Notes under the pieces: model-generated
The model's database searches: none
Told to the model about the DNA's origin: nothing
Seen by the model: the letters and a program-made list of their open reading frames with translations, nothing else
Shown here: positions 19,122 to 27,426 of the stretch, piece by piece
Layout: each line of letters begins with the position of its first letter
How positions within the stretch are numbered: the stretch's first letter is position 1
Origin: Conexibacter woesei Iso977N
GTDB taxonomy: Bacteria; Actinomycetota; Thermoleophilia; Solirubrobacterales; Solirubrobacteraceae
Length of the DNA stretch: 64,000 nucleotides
Assembly (NCBI RefSeq): GCF_000424625.1
Contig: NZ_AUKG01000003.1
Span: 186,001 to 250,000, forward strand
Direction of reading: 5' to 3'
Program-made: the position numbers and the translations under genes

Positions 19122-20348
19122 ATGAGCTCCGGAGAGAAGCTGGCGGCCTTCGACGATCCCGAAGTGCTGGAGCGCTTCGCCGACCTCGTCGTGAAGACCG
19201 CGGCGAACCTCCAGCAGGGGCAGGTGCTGGCCGTCGGGTCGGAGATCGGCAAGGAGGCGGTGACGCGCGCGATCGCCGCCGCCGGGTACAAGGCCGGCGC
19301 GAAGTACGTGGACGTGTCCTACTTCGATCTGTACGTCAAGCGCGCGCGGTTGTTGTACGCCGACGAGGACACGCTGGACTACGTGCCCCCGTTCCTGGGC
19401 GACCGGATCACCGCGCTCGGCGACCTGCGCGCCGCGCGGGTCGGGCTGACGGGGCCGGCGCACCCGGGGTTGTTGAGTGACTTGGACCCGGGGCGGGTCG
19501 GGCGCGACCAGCTGCCCGCCGTCCGGGAGACCGGCAAGGTCGTCAACGCCCGGACCACCAACTGGACCGCAGTGCCGTGCCCGACCCGGGCGTGGGCCGC
19601 GTTGGTCCATCCGGACCTGGATCCGGAGGCGGCGTGGGTCAAGCTCTGCGACCAGATCCTGCACGTGTGCCGGCTCGACACCGACGACCCGATCGCCGCC
19701 TGGGCCGAGCGCGCCGAGGTGCTGGTGGGGGCCGCTGACCGGTTGACGGCGCGGCGGTTCGACACGTTGCACTTCGAGGGTCCGGGCACGGATCTCAAGG
19801 TGGGGTTGTTGCCGACCTCGCGCTTCCTTGCCGCGCGCTTCGAGACGGTCGACGGGATCACGCACCTGCCGAACCTGCCGTCGGAGGAGATCTTCACCTC
19901 GCCCGACCCGCTGCGCGCCGAGGGCGTCGTGCGGGCGACGAAGCCGTTGGTGCTGGGCGGGTCGATCATCCGCGGCCTGGAGGTCGAGTTCCGCGACGGC
20001 CGCGCCGTCCGGATCGACGCCGACGAGAACGCGGAGGTCCTGCGCTCGTACGCCGCGCGCGACGAGAACGCCAACCGCCTCGGCGAGGCCGCGCTGGTTG
20101 ACGGCGACGGCCGCATCGGCGCGCTCGACACCGTCTTCTTCGACACCCTGCTCGACGAGAACGCCGCCTCCCACATCGCGCTCGGCCACGCCTACGAGAT
20201 GTGCGTCGAGGAGGAGGACGTGGCCAAGGTCAACGACTCGACCATCCACGTCGACTTCATGATCGGGTCGCCCGAGGTCTCCGTCCACGGCCTCTCGGCC
20301 GACGGCACCTCGACGCCGGTCCTGGTCAACGGCGCCTGGCAGGTCTAG
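19122..20348 (+). CDS. M29-family aminopeptidase (AmpS/aminopeptidase T)
   Basis: 408 residues, the normal length for this metalloprotease family. Characteristic stretches are NLQQGQVLAVGS near residue 32, HLPNLPSEEIFTSPDP near 247 with a metal-binding Glu, LGHAYEMC near 348 and STIHVDFMIGS near 370, supplying the His, Glu and Asp ligands of the two-metal centre. It removes N-terminal residues from peptides in the cytoplasm. It stands alone, with its own promoter, ahead of tRNA-Ser. Confidence 0.92.
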   Translation: MSSGEKLAAFDDPEVLERFADLVVKTAANLQQGQVLAVGSEIGKEAVTRAIAAAGYKAGAKYVDVSYFDLYVKRARLLYADEDTLDYVPPFLGDRITALGDLRAARVGLTGPAHPGLLSDLDPGRVGRDQLPAVRETGKVVNARTTNWTAVPCPTRAWAALVHPDLDPEAAWVKLCDQILHVCRLDTDDPIAAWAERAEVLVGAADRLTARRFDTLHFEGPGTDLKVGLLPTSRFLAARFETVDGITHLPNLPSEEIFTSPDPLRAEGVVRATKPLVLGGSIIRGLEVEFRDGRAVRIDADENAEVLRSYAARDENANRLGEAALVDGDGRIGALDTVFFDTLLDENAASHIALGHAYEMCVEEEDVAKVNDSTIHVDFMIGSPEVSVHGLSADGTSTPVLVNGAWQV

Positions 20349-20423
20349 CCGCTTAGTTACACGCGCGCGGCGCCCCTCACGCTGCGCGCGACAGCCTCCG
20401 ATCGCTATCCTCGCCCCCTTCCA

Positions 20424-20512
20424 GGAGAGGTGCCGGAGCGGCTGAACGGGCACGACTGGAAATCGTGTGTGGGCTTTACGGTCCACCGAGGGTTCGAATC
20501 CCTCTCTCTCCG
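20424..20512 (+). tRNA. tRNA-Ser (anticodon GGA)
   Basis: 89 nt. The acceptor arms GGAGAGG and TCTCTCC pair with one wobble; the anticodon stem CACGA/TCGTG encloses CT-GGA-AA; there is a long variable arm typical of class II tRNAs; the T arm GAGGG-TTCGAAT-CCCTC is perfect. The discriminator is G, and no CCA is encoded. A TATCCT box at 20406-20411 is a plausible -10. The following gene pair has different codon use, so this tRNA may mark an integration site. Confidence 0.96.
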
Positions 20513-20549
20513 CTGCTGCCGCCGCCGGTCGACCAGGTAGAACCTGACC

Positions 20550-21311
20550 GTGGCGGATCCGCTCTCAACGGCGCAGCTCGAAAGGCTCGGCAAGCGTCTG
20601 ATCGCCACGACGCCGCCGTCCGACGCCGATCTTCAAGTGCTTCATGAGCTCCTCAAGGCTCGTTCCGAGTTGCTGGAAGAGGCGATCTGGCGAGTCAAGG
20701 ACGAGCTCGCGCTCGACCTGACGTCACGGGTCAAGAACACCGGGACGATCCTGGAGAAGCTGCGCCGTCAGGGAGGGTGGACGCTCGGCACGATGCAGGA
20801 CGTCGCTGGGATGCGCATCGTCGGTGACTTCGACCGTCGCGGGCAAGATGTCGTTGTTGATGATCTCGTTCGCGTTTTCTTGGGCGCGGAACGGGCTCCG
20901 AAGGTGATCGACCGCCGCGCCGAGCCGATGCACGGCTACCGCGCGGTGCACGTCGTCGTGTTCCCTGGCGGAGCGCCGTTGGAGATCCAGGTTCGCACCG
21001 CATGGCAACACGAGTGGGCGGAGCTGTTCGAGAAGTTGGCCGATCTAGTCGGACGTGGCATTCGCTACGGAGAACCGCCTCGCACGCCAGCGATCGTCGA
21101 CGCGGCGACCGCTGCCGTCATCGTCGAGGTCGCGGGAGAGTTGGTCGACATCACCATCGGGATATCGAAGGCCTTGGACTTGATCGAGTCGCATCAAGTC
21201 GACGGCACCCTGACCCCTGAGGAGATGGCCGCGTTCGAGGGTGTGATGGTCAACCAGCGGGAGATCATCGATCTGTTCGCGAGTCGCTTGCCATCCCCCG
21301 ATACGCTCTAA
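20550..21311 (+). CDS. stand-alone RelA/SpoT-type synthetase (small alarmone synthetase, possible toxSAS)
   Basis: 253 residues with only the (p)ppGpp-synthetase fold; no HD hydrolase, TGS or ACT domain. Active-site signatures are SRVKNTGTILEKLRR (Arg60, Lys62, Lys70), QDVAGMRIVGD (Asp84), HGYRAVHVVV (Gly129-Tyr130) and LEIQVRTAWQHEWAE (Glu145). The C-terminal 80 residues are helical. Such enzymes transfer pyrophosphate from ATP to GTP/GDP, or in toxic members to tRNA CCA ends or make ppApp. It starts 37 nt after tRNA-Ser, uses many T-ending codons unlike its neighbours, and is followed 2 nt later by a 76-residue gene, as in toxin-antitoxin pairs. Toxicity is inferred. Confidence 0.82.
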   Translation: MADPLSTAQLERLGKRLIATTPPSDADLQVLHELLKARSELLEEAIWRVKDELALDLTSRVKNTGTILEKLRRQGGWTLGTMQDVAGMRIVGDFDRRGQDVVVDDLVRVFLGAERAPKVIDRRAEPMHGYRAVHVVVFPGGAPLEIQVRTAWQHEWAELFEKLADLVGRGIRYGEPPRTPAIVDAATAAVIVEVAGELVDITIGISKALDLIESHQVDGTLTPEEMAAFEGVMVNQREIIDLFASRLPSPDTL

Positions 21312-21313
21312 CC

Positions 21314-21544
21314 ATGGCGCACTTCCTCCTCATCTACGACCGCGATACCGGTCGCTTGGTGCGTCAGGAGCGGTACGGCTCAAGCGCTGAGGCGATGCAG
21401 GCGCGGTTTGCGGCTGAGCGGGAGTTCGCTGGGCAGGAGCAAGTTGAGGTGGTTGCCTTGACGGCGGAGTCCGAGGAGGCGTTGCGGCGGACGCATGGGC
21501 GGTACTTCCTCACGCTCGCCGAGCTGGCGGACCGGTTGCGATGA
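21314..21544 (+). CDS. 76-residue partner of the RelA-like protein (possible antitoxin or accessory protein)
   Basis: The start is 2 nt after the synthetase stop codon, so both come from one transcript. The sequence begins with a beta-strand-like MAHFLLIYDRDTGRLV, then an amphipathic helix AEAMQARFAAEREF, another strand VEVVALTAES and a helix EEALRRTHGRYFLTLAELAD. No known domain was recognised. Size, order and coupling match small antitoxins of toxic alarmone synthetases, but it could also be an unrelated small protein. Confidence 0.6.
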   Translation: MAHFLLIYDRDTGRLVRQERYGSSAEAMQARFAAEREFAGQEQVEVVALTAESEEALRRTHGRYFLTLAELADRLR

Positions 21545-21574
21545 GTTCGGCGGCTCCGTAGCGTCTCCGCTCTC

Positions 21575-21970
21575 ATGGAGATCACCGGAGTCGACTTCAT
21601 CGCCATCCCGACCGAGGACTATGAGAAGGCTGCGGCCTTCTATGGGGAGACGCTCGGGTTGCCGTTCGTCAAGAAGTGGGGCAGCTTCCCGGCTGGGGAG
21701 TTCCAGGCGGGCAACCTCACGATCGCGTTGATGCAGAGCGATGCGTTCGGCCTCACGTTCGCGCGCAGCAGCACGGCGGTCGCGTTGCAGGTCGCGGATG
21801 TCGAGCAGGCGCGCGCCGAGCTCGAGGGCCAGGGTGTGACGTTCCGCCCGGACGACGCCGCGACGCTGGACAGCGGCGTCTGCCACCAGGCGTTCTTCGC
21901 GGACCCCGACGGCAACCCGCTGGTCCTGCACCACCGCTACGCGCCCAAGGACGCGACGCCGGGCGGCTAG
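21575..21970 (+). CDS. VOC (glyoxalase/bleomycin-resistance) superfamily protein
   Basis: 131 residues forming one vicinal-oxygen-chelate module pair: ITGVDFIAIPTEDYEKAAAF at the start, FYGETLGLPF, and the end DPDGNPLVLHHRY, which carries the last metal ligand region. Possible roles are isomerase, dioxygenase or resistance protein; the substrate is not determinable. It follows the RelA-like pair by 30 nt and may belong to the same acquired segment, though its codon use is closer to the genome norm. Confidence 0.8.
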   Translation: MEITGVDFIAIPTEDYEKAAAFYGETLGLPFVKKWGSFPAGEFQAGNLTIALMQSDAFGLTFARSSTAVALQVADVEQARAELEGQGVTFRPDDAATLDSGVCHQAFFADPDGNPLVLHHRYAPKDATPGG

Positions 21971-21971
21971 C

Positions 21972-22271
21972 TCAGAGCGCGCCGGCGGGCGGCACGGCGG
22001 CGCTGGCGGCCTCGAGGTCGCCGTCCTCGGGCAGCTCCGGGATCGCGATCACGACGTGGTGGCGGGAGACCGCCAGGAAGTCGTGGTGGGTCCCGGGACC
22101 GTCGGCGCCGACCAGCTCGACCGTCACGTCGGTCAGCGAGATGAAGTCGCGCTCGGTGGCGTTCAGCACGTCGCTGACGCGCGACCGGTAGCCGTCACGG
22201 GCCAGCGTCAGCGTCCCGGCGATCCGGTGCCGCGGGGTCTCGAGGTACACGCGCTCCTGGCGGGTCTGCAT
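21972..22271 (-). CDS. DUF6812-like small protein
   Basis: 99 residues from ATG 22271. The pattern RVYLETPRHRIAGTLTLARDGYRSRVSD, reduced here to the key stretch TPRHRIAGTLTL, then VLNATERDFISLTDVTVE and a final IAIPE, matches small proteins of the DUF6812 type that are common in actinobacteria and have no known function. It is beta-rich, soluble and without a signal peptide. It is divergent from the DnaJ-PH gene; a longer frame to 22352 runs through that promoter and was not used. Confidence 0.6.
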   Translation of the reverse strand: MQTRQERVYLETPRHRIAGTLTLARDGYRSRVSDVLNATERDFISLTDVTVELVGADGPGTHHDFLAVSRHHVVIAIPELPEDGDLEAASAAVPPAGAL

Positions 22272-22362
22272 CACGCGACCAAGTATCGCGGGTTGCGTCG
22301 CGATGCTTAAGTGGTCCGTCCGTCCAGCGGACCGACGTTCGCGGTTCGGCACACTGCAGGAC

Positions 22363-22974
22363 GTGGATCCGCACGCCGTCCTCGGTCTGCCCCCCGACGC
22401 CTCGCCCGACGAGGTCCATCGCGCCTACCGCGACCTCGCCAAGCGCTTCCACCCGGACCGCGCCGGCGCCAAGGAGGGCGAGATGATGATCTCGATCAAC
22501 GCGGCGTACGACCTGCTCCGGGATCGCCTGGAGGAGGGCCACGAGGGACCGCGCCGCGCGCCGCCCGCGAGCAACGGCGCCGCGCCGGACCCGGACGACG
22601 GCACGATCATCGCCGGCGCCTGGCTGGCGCCCGCCGTCCGCCGCGTCCTGGCCCGTGAGCTGCTCCAGGCCCTGGAGCCCGGCGAGCAGGTCGAGGACGT
22701 CATCCTCACTTCGACCTCCGACGCCCACGACGTCCAGCTCGCCCTCACCGACCGCCGCCTGCTCTGGCTCCGCGACGACGCGATCATGGGCCGCGTGCGC
22801 TCGGTCCGCTACCGCGAGCTCCACGACGTGCAGGCCAAACGCGCCCGCTTCGGCAACACGGGCCAGCTCCGCGTCCGCTCCGGCCCGACCGGCCGCTGGC
22901 TGCGCTTCTTCGACCTGCGCCCCGAGGTGCTCCAGCGCGTCGCGGCCCGGATATCCACGCGTGCCCACGCCTGA
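22363..22974 (+). CDS. DnaJ-domain protein with C-terminal PH-like domain
   Basis: 203 residues from GTG 22363 (VDPHAVLGLPPDASPDEVHR). The J domain occupies residues 1-60 and contains the essential HPD in KRFHPDRAG, so it should stimulate a DnaK ATPase. After a Pro/Ala linker, residues about 95-200 look like a bacterial PH fold: VILTSTSDAHDVQLALTDRR, LLWLRDD and VRYRELHDVQAKRARFG. This pairing is unusual and may place Hsp70 activity at a membrane or on a partner. No Zn-finger or client-binding domain of full DnaJ is present. An in-frame ATG at 22303 is an alternative start. Confidence 0.75.
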   Translation: MDPHAVLGLPPDASPDEVHRAYRDLAKRFHPDRAGAKEGEMMISINAAYDLLRDRLEEGHEGPRRAPPASNGAAPDPDDGTIIAGAWLAPAVRRVLARELLQALEPGEQVEDVILTSTSDAHDVQLALTDRRLLWLRDDAIMGRVRSVRYRELHDVQAKRARFGNTGQLRVRSGPTGRWLRFFDLRPEVLQRVAARISTRAHA

Positions 22975-22993
22975 AGCGGGTACGTCCATCACC

Positions 22994-23167
22994 ATGAGCG
23001 ACGGAACAGCAGACGATCTCAAGGGCCGCGCCAAGAAGGCGGCCGGCGAGTTGACCGACGACGACAGCCTCAAGCGCGAGGGCGATGTGGACAGGGCGTC
23101 CGGCACCGTCAAGGACAAGGTCGGCGGAGCCGCCGACAGGGTCAAGGACGCGCTGCGCAGGGATTGA
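22994..23167 (+). CDS. CsbD-family stress protein
   Basis: 57 residues: MSDGTADDLKGRAKKAAGEL then repeated short charged segments DDSLKREGDVDRASGTVKD and KVGGAADRVKDALRRD. Highly charged, low-complexity and without hydrophobic core, as in the CsbD/YjbJ family, which is induced by general stress but has no settled function. It is 19 nt after the DnaJ-PH gene and probably in the same transcript. Confidence 0.85.
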   Translation: MSDGTADDLKGRAKKAAGELTDDDSLKREGDVDRASGTVKDKVGGAADRVKDALRRD

Positions 23168-23302
23168 ACCCGGCGCGAAGACGACCGCCTACGGACCAGA
23201 TCCGCACGATCTAAGGGTGTTCGGGTGCCTATCGCCCAGCATTCCGTGCGGTGCCTGGTCTAGGCTGCGCCCTCTGTTTGCCGTCGATTCAGGAGCAACC
23301 GC

Positions 23303-23590
23303 ATGAACAAGACCGAGCTCGTCGAGGCCATCGCCAAGGAGAGCGGTCTCACCAACGCCGACGCACGCAAGTCCGTCGAGGCGTTCATCACGACCGTCGA
23401 GAAGACCCTCAAGAAGGGTGACGAGATCGCCCTGACCGGCTTCGGCAAGTTCTCCGTGGTCAAGCGCAGCGCTCGTACGGGTCGTAACCCGCAGACGGGC
23501 GAGACCGTGAGGATCAGGGCCTCCAAGGCCCCGAAGTTCACGGCCGGCGCCGGCCTCAAGGGCGTCGTCAACGGCGCGAGGAAGAAGTAG
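23303..23590 (+). CDS. hup: HU-family DNA-binding protein
   Basis: 95 residues. MNKTELVEAIAKESGLTNAD is the canonical HU start; GFGKFSVVKRSARTGRNPQTGE is the beta-arm region (the key RNPQTGE is present), ending in a Lys-rich tail GARKK. It bends and compacts DNA as a dimer. An AGGAG ribosome site lies 8 nt before the ATG and a TAGGCT box in the upstream region may be the -10. It is followed by a strong hairpin terminator. The upstream gap 23168-23302 holds only this promoter. Confidence 0.96.
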   Translation: MNKTELVEAIAKESGLTNADARKSVEAFITTVEKTLKKGDEIALTGFGKFSVVKRSARTGRNPQTGETVRIRASKAPKFTAGAGLKGVVNGARKK

Positions 23591-23614
23591 CGCTCAGCGC
23601 ATACGGCTTGGACG

Positions 23615-23646
23615 AGGCCCCGTCGCACTCACGTGCGGCGGGGCCT
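23615..23646 (+). terminator. hairpin terminator after hup
   Basis: AGGCCCCG (23615-23622) pairs with CGGGGCCT (23639-23646), with an inner GCAC/GTGC pair. TTCGTCGTTC follows, a weak T-rich tail. The rest of 23591-23834 holds no gene; CCCATTTAGTGGG and CCGAA/TTCGG small repeats are seen before the next start. Confidence 0.75.
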
Positions 23647-23834
23647 TCGTCGTTCAATCCGCCGAATTTCAGCCCCCGCAGGTTCTGACTAGCCCATTTA
23701 GTGGGTATGCCCTAGCTTGTGGCTGGCCGCACGCGTTCACTCGTGTTCGCGAGCGGCAACGGTTACAGGGGAAATTCACGGTGTCGCGCGCTGGAAGCGC
23801 GGGGTGCCGAACCGGAAATTCGGGGGAGAAGTCG

Positions 23835-26800
23835 ATGGGTCGATGGATGGTGGCCGCCCTAGCGGCCTTGGTCGTCGCGATCGCGCTTGGCGCTGCAGGG
23901 ACGGCGAGTGCGGCAGTGCCGGTGTCAGGCGTGGTGGCACAGCCGCTGGCGCCGAGGTCGAGCGACACGACGTGTCCAGGTCTGGCCGCCACGGCCAGGC
24001 CGACCGCGGACGCCGCCGCGGCGGCCACGCACCGCGACTTCTGCATCTCGTTCAGGACGGACACGTCGAGCGACGACCTCAAGGGCCTGCGGCTGAGCCT
24101 GCCGGCCGGCGTCATCGGCGATCCGACCGCTGCGCCCACCTGCACGCAGACGACCTCTACCAACAGGGGCGGCGACTGCGCCGCGGCCAACCAGGTCGGG
24201 ACCGTCTCGTCGAGGGTCGACACCTTCCTCGGCGCCCAGACGATCACCGGCGAGGTCTACAACCTCAAGCCGGACGCCACGCAGCCGGCCGTGCTGGGCA
24301 TCGCGCTCGACCAGGGCATCGGCTCGCTGACGCCGGTCTACGTCCGCTCGGCGGTCCGCGTGCGGGTCGCCGACGCCGGCCTGGACTCGGTCACCGTCGA
24401 CGACGTCCCGAACTCGATCAGCATCCTCGGCATCCCGTCGAGCATCAGCGTGCAGAGCATGTCCCTGACGTTGTGGGGCAGCAAGGCCGACCACCCGTCG
24501 CTGGCCAGGCCCTTCATCTCGCTCCCGACGCGCTGCGACGTGCCGGCCGACAGCTCGCTGACCGTCACGTCCTACGGCGGGCAGACGAGCACCGGTGCCG
24601 CGTCCTTCATGCCGACGCAGTGCGACAGGGTCCCGTTCACGCCGTCGCTGCAGGTCGGCCCGACCTCCACGCCGAGCGACCAGCCCGGCGAGGCCTCGGC
24701 CAAGCTGATCATCCCGACGACCGACACCGGCTCGGGCGACGACGCGCGCCGCCAGTCCTACCTGAGGGACGTCGACCTCAAGCTGCCGGCCGGCCTGGCG
24801 CTCAACCCGCCGCTGGCCAACGGGCTGATCCCGTGCACGGCCGACGAGTTCGGGTTCGGCGTCGACGCGCCGCCGAACTGCCCGGCGTCGTCGGAGATGG
24901 GCCGCGTGGAGTTCGTCACGCCGCTGTTCCCCGGCCAGACGCTGACGGGCAAGGTGTACTTCGGCACGCCGCGGCCGGGCGTCCCGTTGGTGAACTACAT
25001 CTCGGTCGAGGATCCGCGGCTGCGCCTGAAGCTCGGCGGCTTCGCGACGATCGACCCGGTCACGACCGCGGTCACGGCGCACTTCACCGACCAGCCGCAG
25101 GTCCCGTTCGAGTCCTTCAACTTCATCTACACCGACCCGGGCAACGGGCGGGCGACGCTCACCTCTCCGGTCGGGTGCGGTGACTACTCGGTGACCGCCG
25201 ACATGACGCCGTACAACGGCGGCGCGGTCGCCTCGCCGAGCAACAGCTTCGCCGTCACCGGCTGCACGCCGCCGGTGTTCTCGCCGAGCCTCGGTGTGTC
25301 GGTGGCCAACACGCAGGCCGGCGGCCCGGCGGCGATGACCGTGCACATCGGGCGCCCGGACAAGAACCTCCGGCTCCAGGACGCGAAGGTCTCGCTGCCG
25401 CCCGGCCTGACCGGCAAGCTGCCCGCGGTCCCGGCGTGCGACGTCGACGCCGCGCGCATGAACATGTGCGCGGACGCCTCGCAGGTCGGCACCGCGAGCG
25501 TGGCGGTCGGCACCGGCCCCACGCCGCTGGTGCTGCCCGGCAAGGTCTACCTCACGAAGGGCTTCGGCGGCGGGATCGCCGGCCTGGCCGTGACCGTCAA
25601 CACGAAGGTCCCGGCGCTCGACCTCGGGACGGTCGTGGTCATGAGCAAGCTCATGCTGCGCCCGGACACCGGGATCGACGTCGTCACCGAGGCCCTGCCG
25701 CAGACGCTGCAGGGGATCCCGACGGTCTACCGCGCGATCGACCTCACGATCGACAAGCCGGGCTTCATGCAGAACGCGACCTCGTGCGCGCCGCAGACGG
25801 TCGGCGGCTCGTTCACCGCGGTCGGCGGGGCGACGGCGACGGCCAACGCGCCCTACCAGGCGACCGGCTGCCAGAACATCCCGTTCTCGCCGAAGCTGAC
25901 CGCGTCGGTCGGCTCCAGGGGTCAGACCGCCGCCAACACCCACCCGCCGCTGAACGTGACGATCAGCCAGCCCGACGGGCAGGCGGCGCAGAGGAAGACG
26001 GTCGTGTCCCTCCCGGCCGGGATCGGCGTCGACATCAGGAACCTGTCGTCGGTCTGCAACGACGCGCAGCTCAACAGCGGCGCGTGCCCGGCGGGCTCGA
26101 AGATCGGGACGGTGACGGCGGTCACGCCGCTGCTGCCCGCGCCGCTGAGCGGCGGCGTGTACCTGACCCAGGGCGCGAGGCCCGGCGCGCTGCCGGGGAT
26201 CGCGCTCGACCTCGGGATCATCCGCCTCAAGGGCTCGGTCGCGCTCGGCACGCGCCTGGTGACGACGTTCGACAACATCCCGGACGTCCCGCTGAGCAGG
26301 CTGACGCTGGCCCTGGCCGGCGGTCCGAGGGCCGCGCTGAAGACGACCAAGGACATCTGCACCACCGCGCCGACCGTCGAGGCCGTCTACACGTCGCAAT
26401 CCGGCGCCGCGGCGAGGGAGACCGTGAAGGCCACGCCGGTCGGCTGCGCGGTCAGCGCACAGAGCAAGACACTCAGCGTCAGGGGCTCGCTGAAGGGCAT
26501 CGCCAAGAAGAAGCCCACGCTGTCGCTGACCGTCACCTCGACCAGGGCGCTCAAGGGCCTGCGGGTGAAGCTGCCCGCCACGCTGAAGCTCGCGTCCGCC
26601 AGGACGCTGGCCAGGAGCTCGCGCGTCACGGTCGGCGGCAAGCGCTACAAGAAGACCAAGGTGAAGTGGTCGTCCTCGAAGGTCTCGTTCACGGGCGCCA
26701 AGGGGACCAGGACCAAGAAGATCGTCCTCTCGCTCCCGAGGGGCGTCCTCAAGCTCAAGAGGTCGATCAAGGTGAGGTCCAAGCAGACGTTCACCGTCTA

Positions 26801-26861
26801 CGGCCTCACGACCGCCGGCAAGCTGGTGAGCGTGAGGGTCAGGCTGACGGCGGGGCGCTAG
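23835..26861 (+). CDS. large secreted protein with four repeated modules
   Basis: 1008 residues from ATG 23835, chosen for its GGGGGAGAA ribosome site; a frame extends to 23781. The signal peptide ends near ASA-AVP (residue about 27). Four modules recur, beginning near residues 89, 317, 521 and 726 with LPAG or LPPG, continuing to a Cys, then a pattern CxAxxxxGTV or GRV, then LxGxVY. Module borders carry related segments VPFTPSLQV, VFSPSLGVS and IPFSPKLTA. The last 150 residues are Lys/Arg/Ser-rich with strands such as LKGLRVKLPA and may bind the cell wall. No known domain was recognised; an extracellular or surface adhesive or structural role is inference. AGG Arg codons are frequent. Confidence 0.72.
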   Translation: MGRWMVAALAALVVAIALGAAGTASAAVPVSGVVAQPLAPRSSDTTCPGLAATARPTADAAAAATHRDFCISFRTDTSSDDLKGLRLSLPAGVIGDPTAAPTCTQTTSTNRGGDCAAANQVGTVSSRVDTFLGAQTITGEVYNLKPDATQPAVLGIALDQGIGSLTPVYVRSAVRVRVADAGLDSVTVDDVPNSISILGIPSSISVQSMSLTLWGSKADHPSLARPFISLPTRCDVPADSSLTVTSYGGQTSTGAASFMPTQCDRVPFTPSLQVGPTSTPSDQPGEASAKLIIPTTDTGSGDDARRQSYLRDVDLKLPAGLALNPPLANGLIPCTADEFGFGVDAPPNCPASSEMGRVEFVTPLFPGQTLTGKVYFGTPRPGVPLVNYISVEDPRLRLKLGGFATIDPVTTAVTAHFTDQPQVPFESFNFIYTDPGNGRATLTSPVGCGDYSVTADMTPYNGGAVASPSNSFAVTGCTPPVFSPSLGVSVANTQAGGPAAMTVHIGRPDKNLRLQDAKVSLPPGLTGKLPAVPACDVDAARMNMCADASQVGTASVAVGTGPTPLVLPGKVYLTKGFGGGIAGLAVTVNTKVPALDLGTVVVMSKLMLRPDTGIDVVTEALPQTLQGIPTVYRAIDLTIDKPGFMQNATSCAPQTVGGSFTAVGGATATANAPYQATGCQNIPFSPKLTASVGSRGQTAANTHPPLNVTISQPDGQAAQRKTVVSLPAGIGVDIRNLSSVCNDAQLNSGACPAGSKIGTVTAVTPLLPAPLSGGVYLTQGARPGALPGIALDLGIIRLKGSVALGTRLVTTFDNIPDVPLSRLTLALAGGPRAALKTTKDICTTAPTVEAVYTSQSGAAARETVKATPVGCAVSAQSKTLSVRGSLKGIAKKKPTLSLTVTSTRALKGLRVKLPATLKLASARTLARSSRVTVGGKRYKKTKVKWSSSKVSFTGAKGTRTKKIVLSLPRGVLKLKRSIKVRSKQTFTVYGLTTAGKLVSVRVRLTAGR

Positions 26862-26869
26862 GCCCCGCC
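26849..26869 (+). terminator. hairpin across the stop codon of the four-repeat protein gene
   Basis: GGCGGGGC and GCCCCGCC form an 8-bp stem around GCTAG, which includes the stop codon. No T-tract. Confidence 0.5.
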
Positions 26870-26881
26870 GCCCGCGGCGTG

Positions 26882-26904
26882 CGCGCTCGCCCTAGGCGAG
26901 CGCG
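26882..26904 (-). terminator. hairpin at the 3' end of the SIMPL-like gene
   Basis: CGCGCTCGCC and GGCGAGCGCG form a perfect 10-bp stem with a CTA loop that is the stop codon of the minus-strand gene. Together with 26849-26869 it separates two convergent genes. Confidence 0.55.
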
Positions 26905-27419
26905 TACGTCAGCTGGACCGACCGCTGGATCACGGCGGGCACGCGGCAGACCCGGTGGCTCTTGAGCCTGCCGTAGTGGCGCTTGCCGTCCCTGCCGATC
27001 CTCGACGAGCGCGTCTTGATCGTCCCGCAGTACCTGTTCGGACCGAACGAGCCGGCGACGCCGTAGTAGGGGCCGTAGAAGACGCCGGCCGTGCTCGTGC
27101 CGGAGTTCGACAGCGAGATCACCGGGCCGAGCGTCATGCCCGCGGCGGCGGCGAGCTGCGTGGCCTGCGTGCGCGCGTCGGTCAGGGCCGCGGGGAGCGC
27201 CCTGTCGTTGGCGTCCCTGACGGCGGCCACGATCGAGGCGTTGTCGTTCCTGTCCTTCGGTGTCACGGCGATCGTGCCGGTGCCGACGGCGACGAGCGTG
27301 CGCTGCTGCGTGGTGGGCGCTGGAGCCTGGGCGTTGGCGGCGGCAGCCAGGCAGCCGGCGAGGAACGCGAAGATCGCCAGGACGGCGACAGCGCGGAACG
27401 CGAGCGGCGGTGAGGGCAC
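26892..27419 (-). CDS. exported SIMPL (DUF541)-like protein
   Basis: 175 residues from GTG 27419. The signal peptide has a core VLAIFAFLAG and ends near ANA-QAP (residue about 30). The mature part begins like the SIMPL fold (TLVAVGTGTIAVTPKDRNDN), has ALTDARTQATQLAAAAGMTLGPVISLSNSG, and ends QRSVQLTYALA. The central strands are shorter than in typical DUF541 proteins and are replaced by a Gly/Tyr/Arg-rich segment. It is an extracytoplasmic protein of unknown function. Its ribosome site (AAAGGA) lies in the arm of a long hairpin. Confidence 0.7.
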   Translation of the reverse strand: MPSPPLAFRAVAVLAIFAFLAGCLAAAANAQAPAPTTQQRTLVAVGTGTIAVTPKDRNDNASIVAAVRDANDRALPAALTDARTQATQLAAAAGMTLGPVISLSNSGTSTAGVFYGPYYGVAGSFGPNRYCGTIKTRSSRIGRDGKRHYGRLKSHRVCRVPAVIQRSVQLTYALA

Positions 27420-27426
27420 GGCGGGT

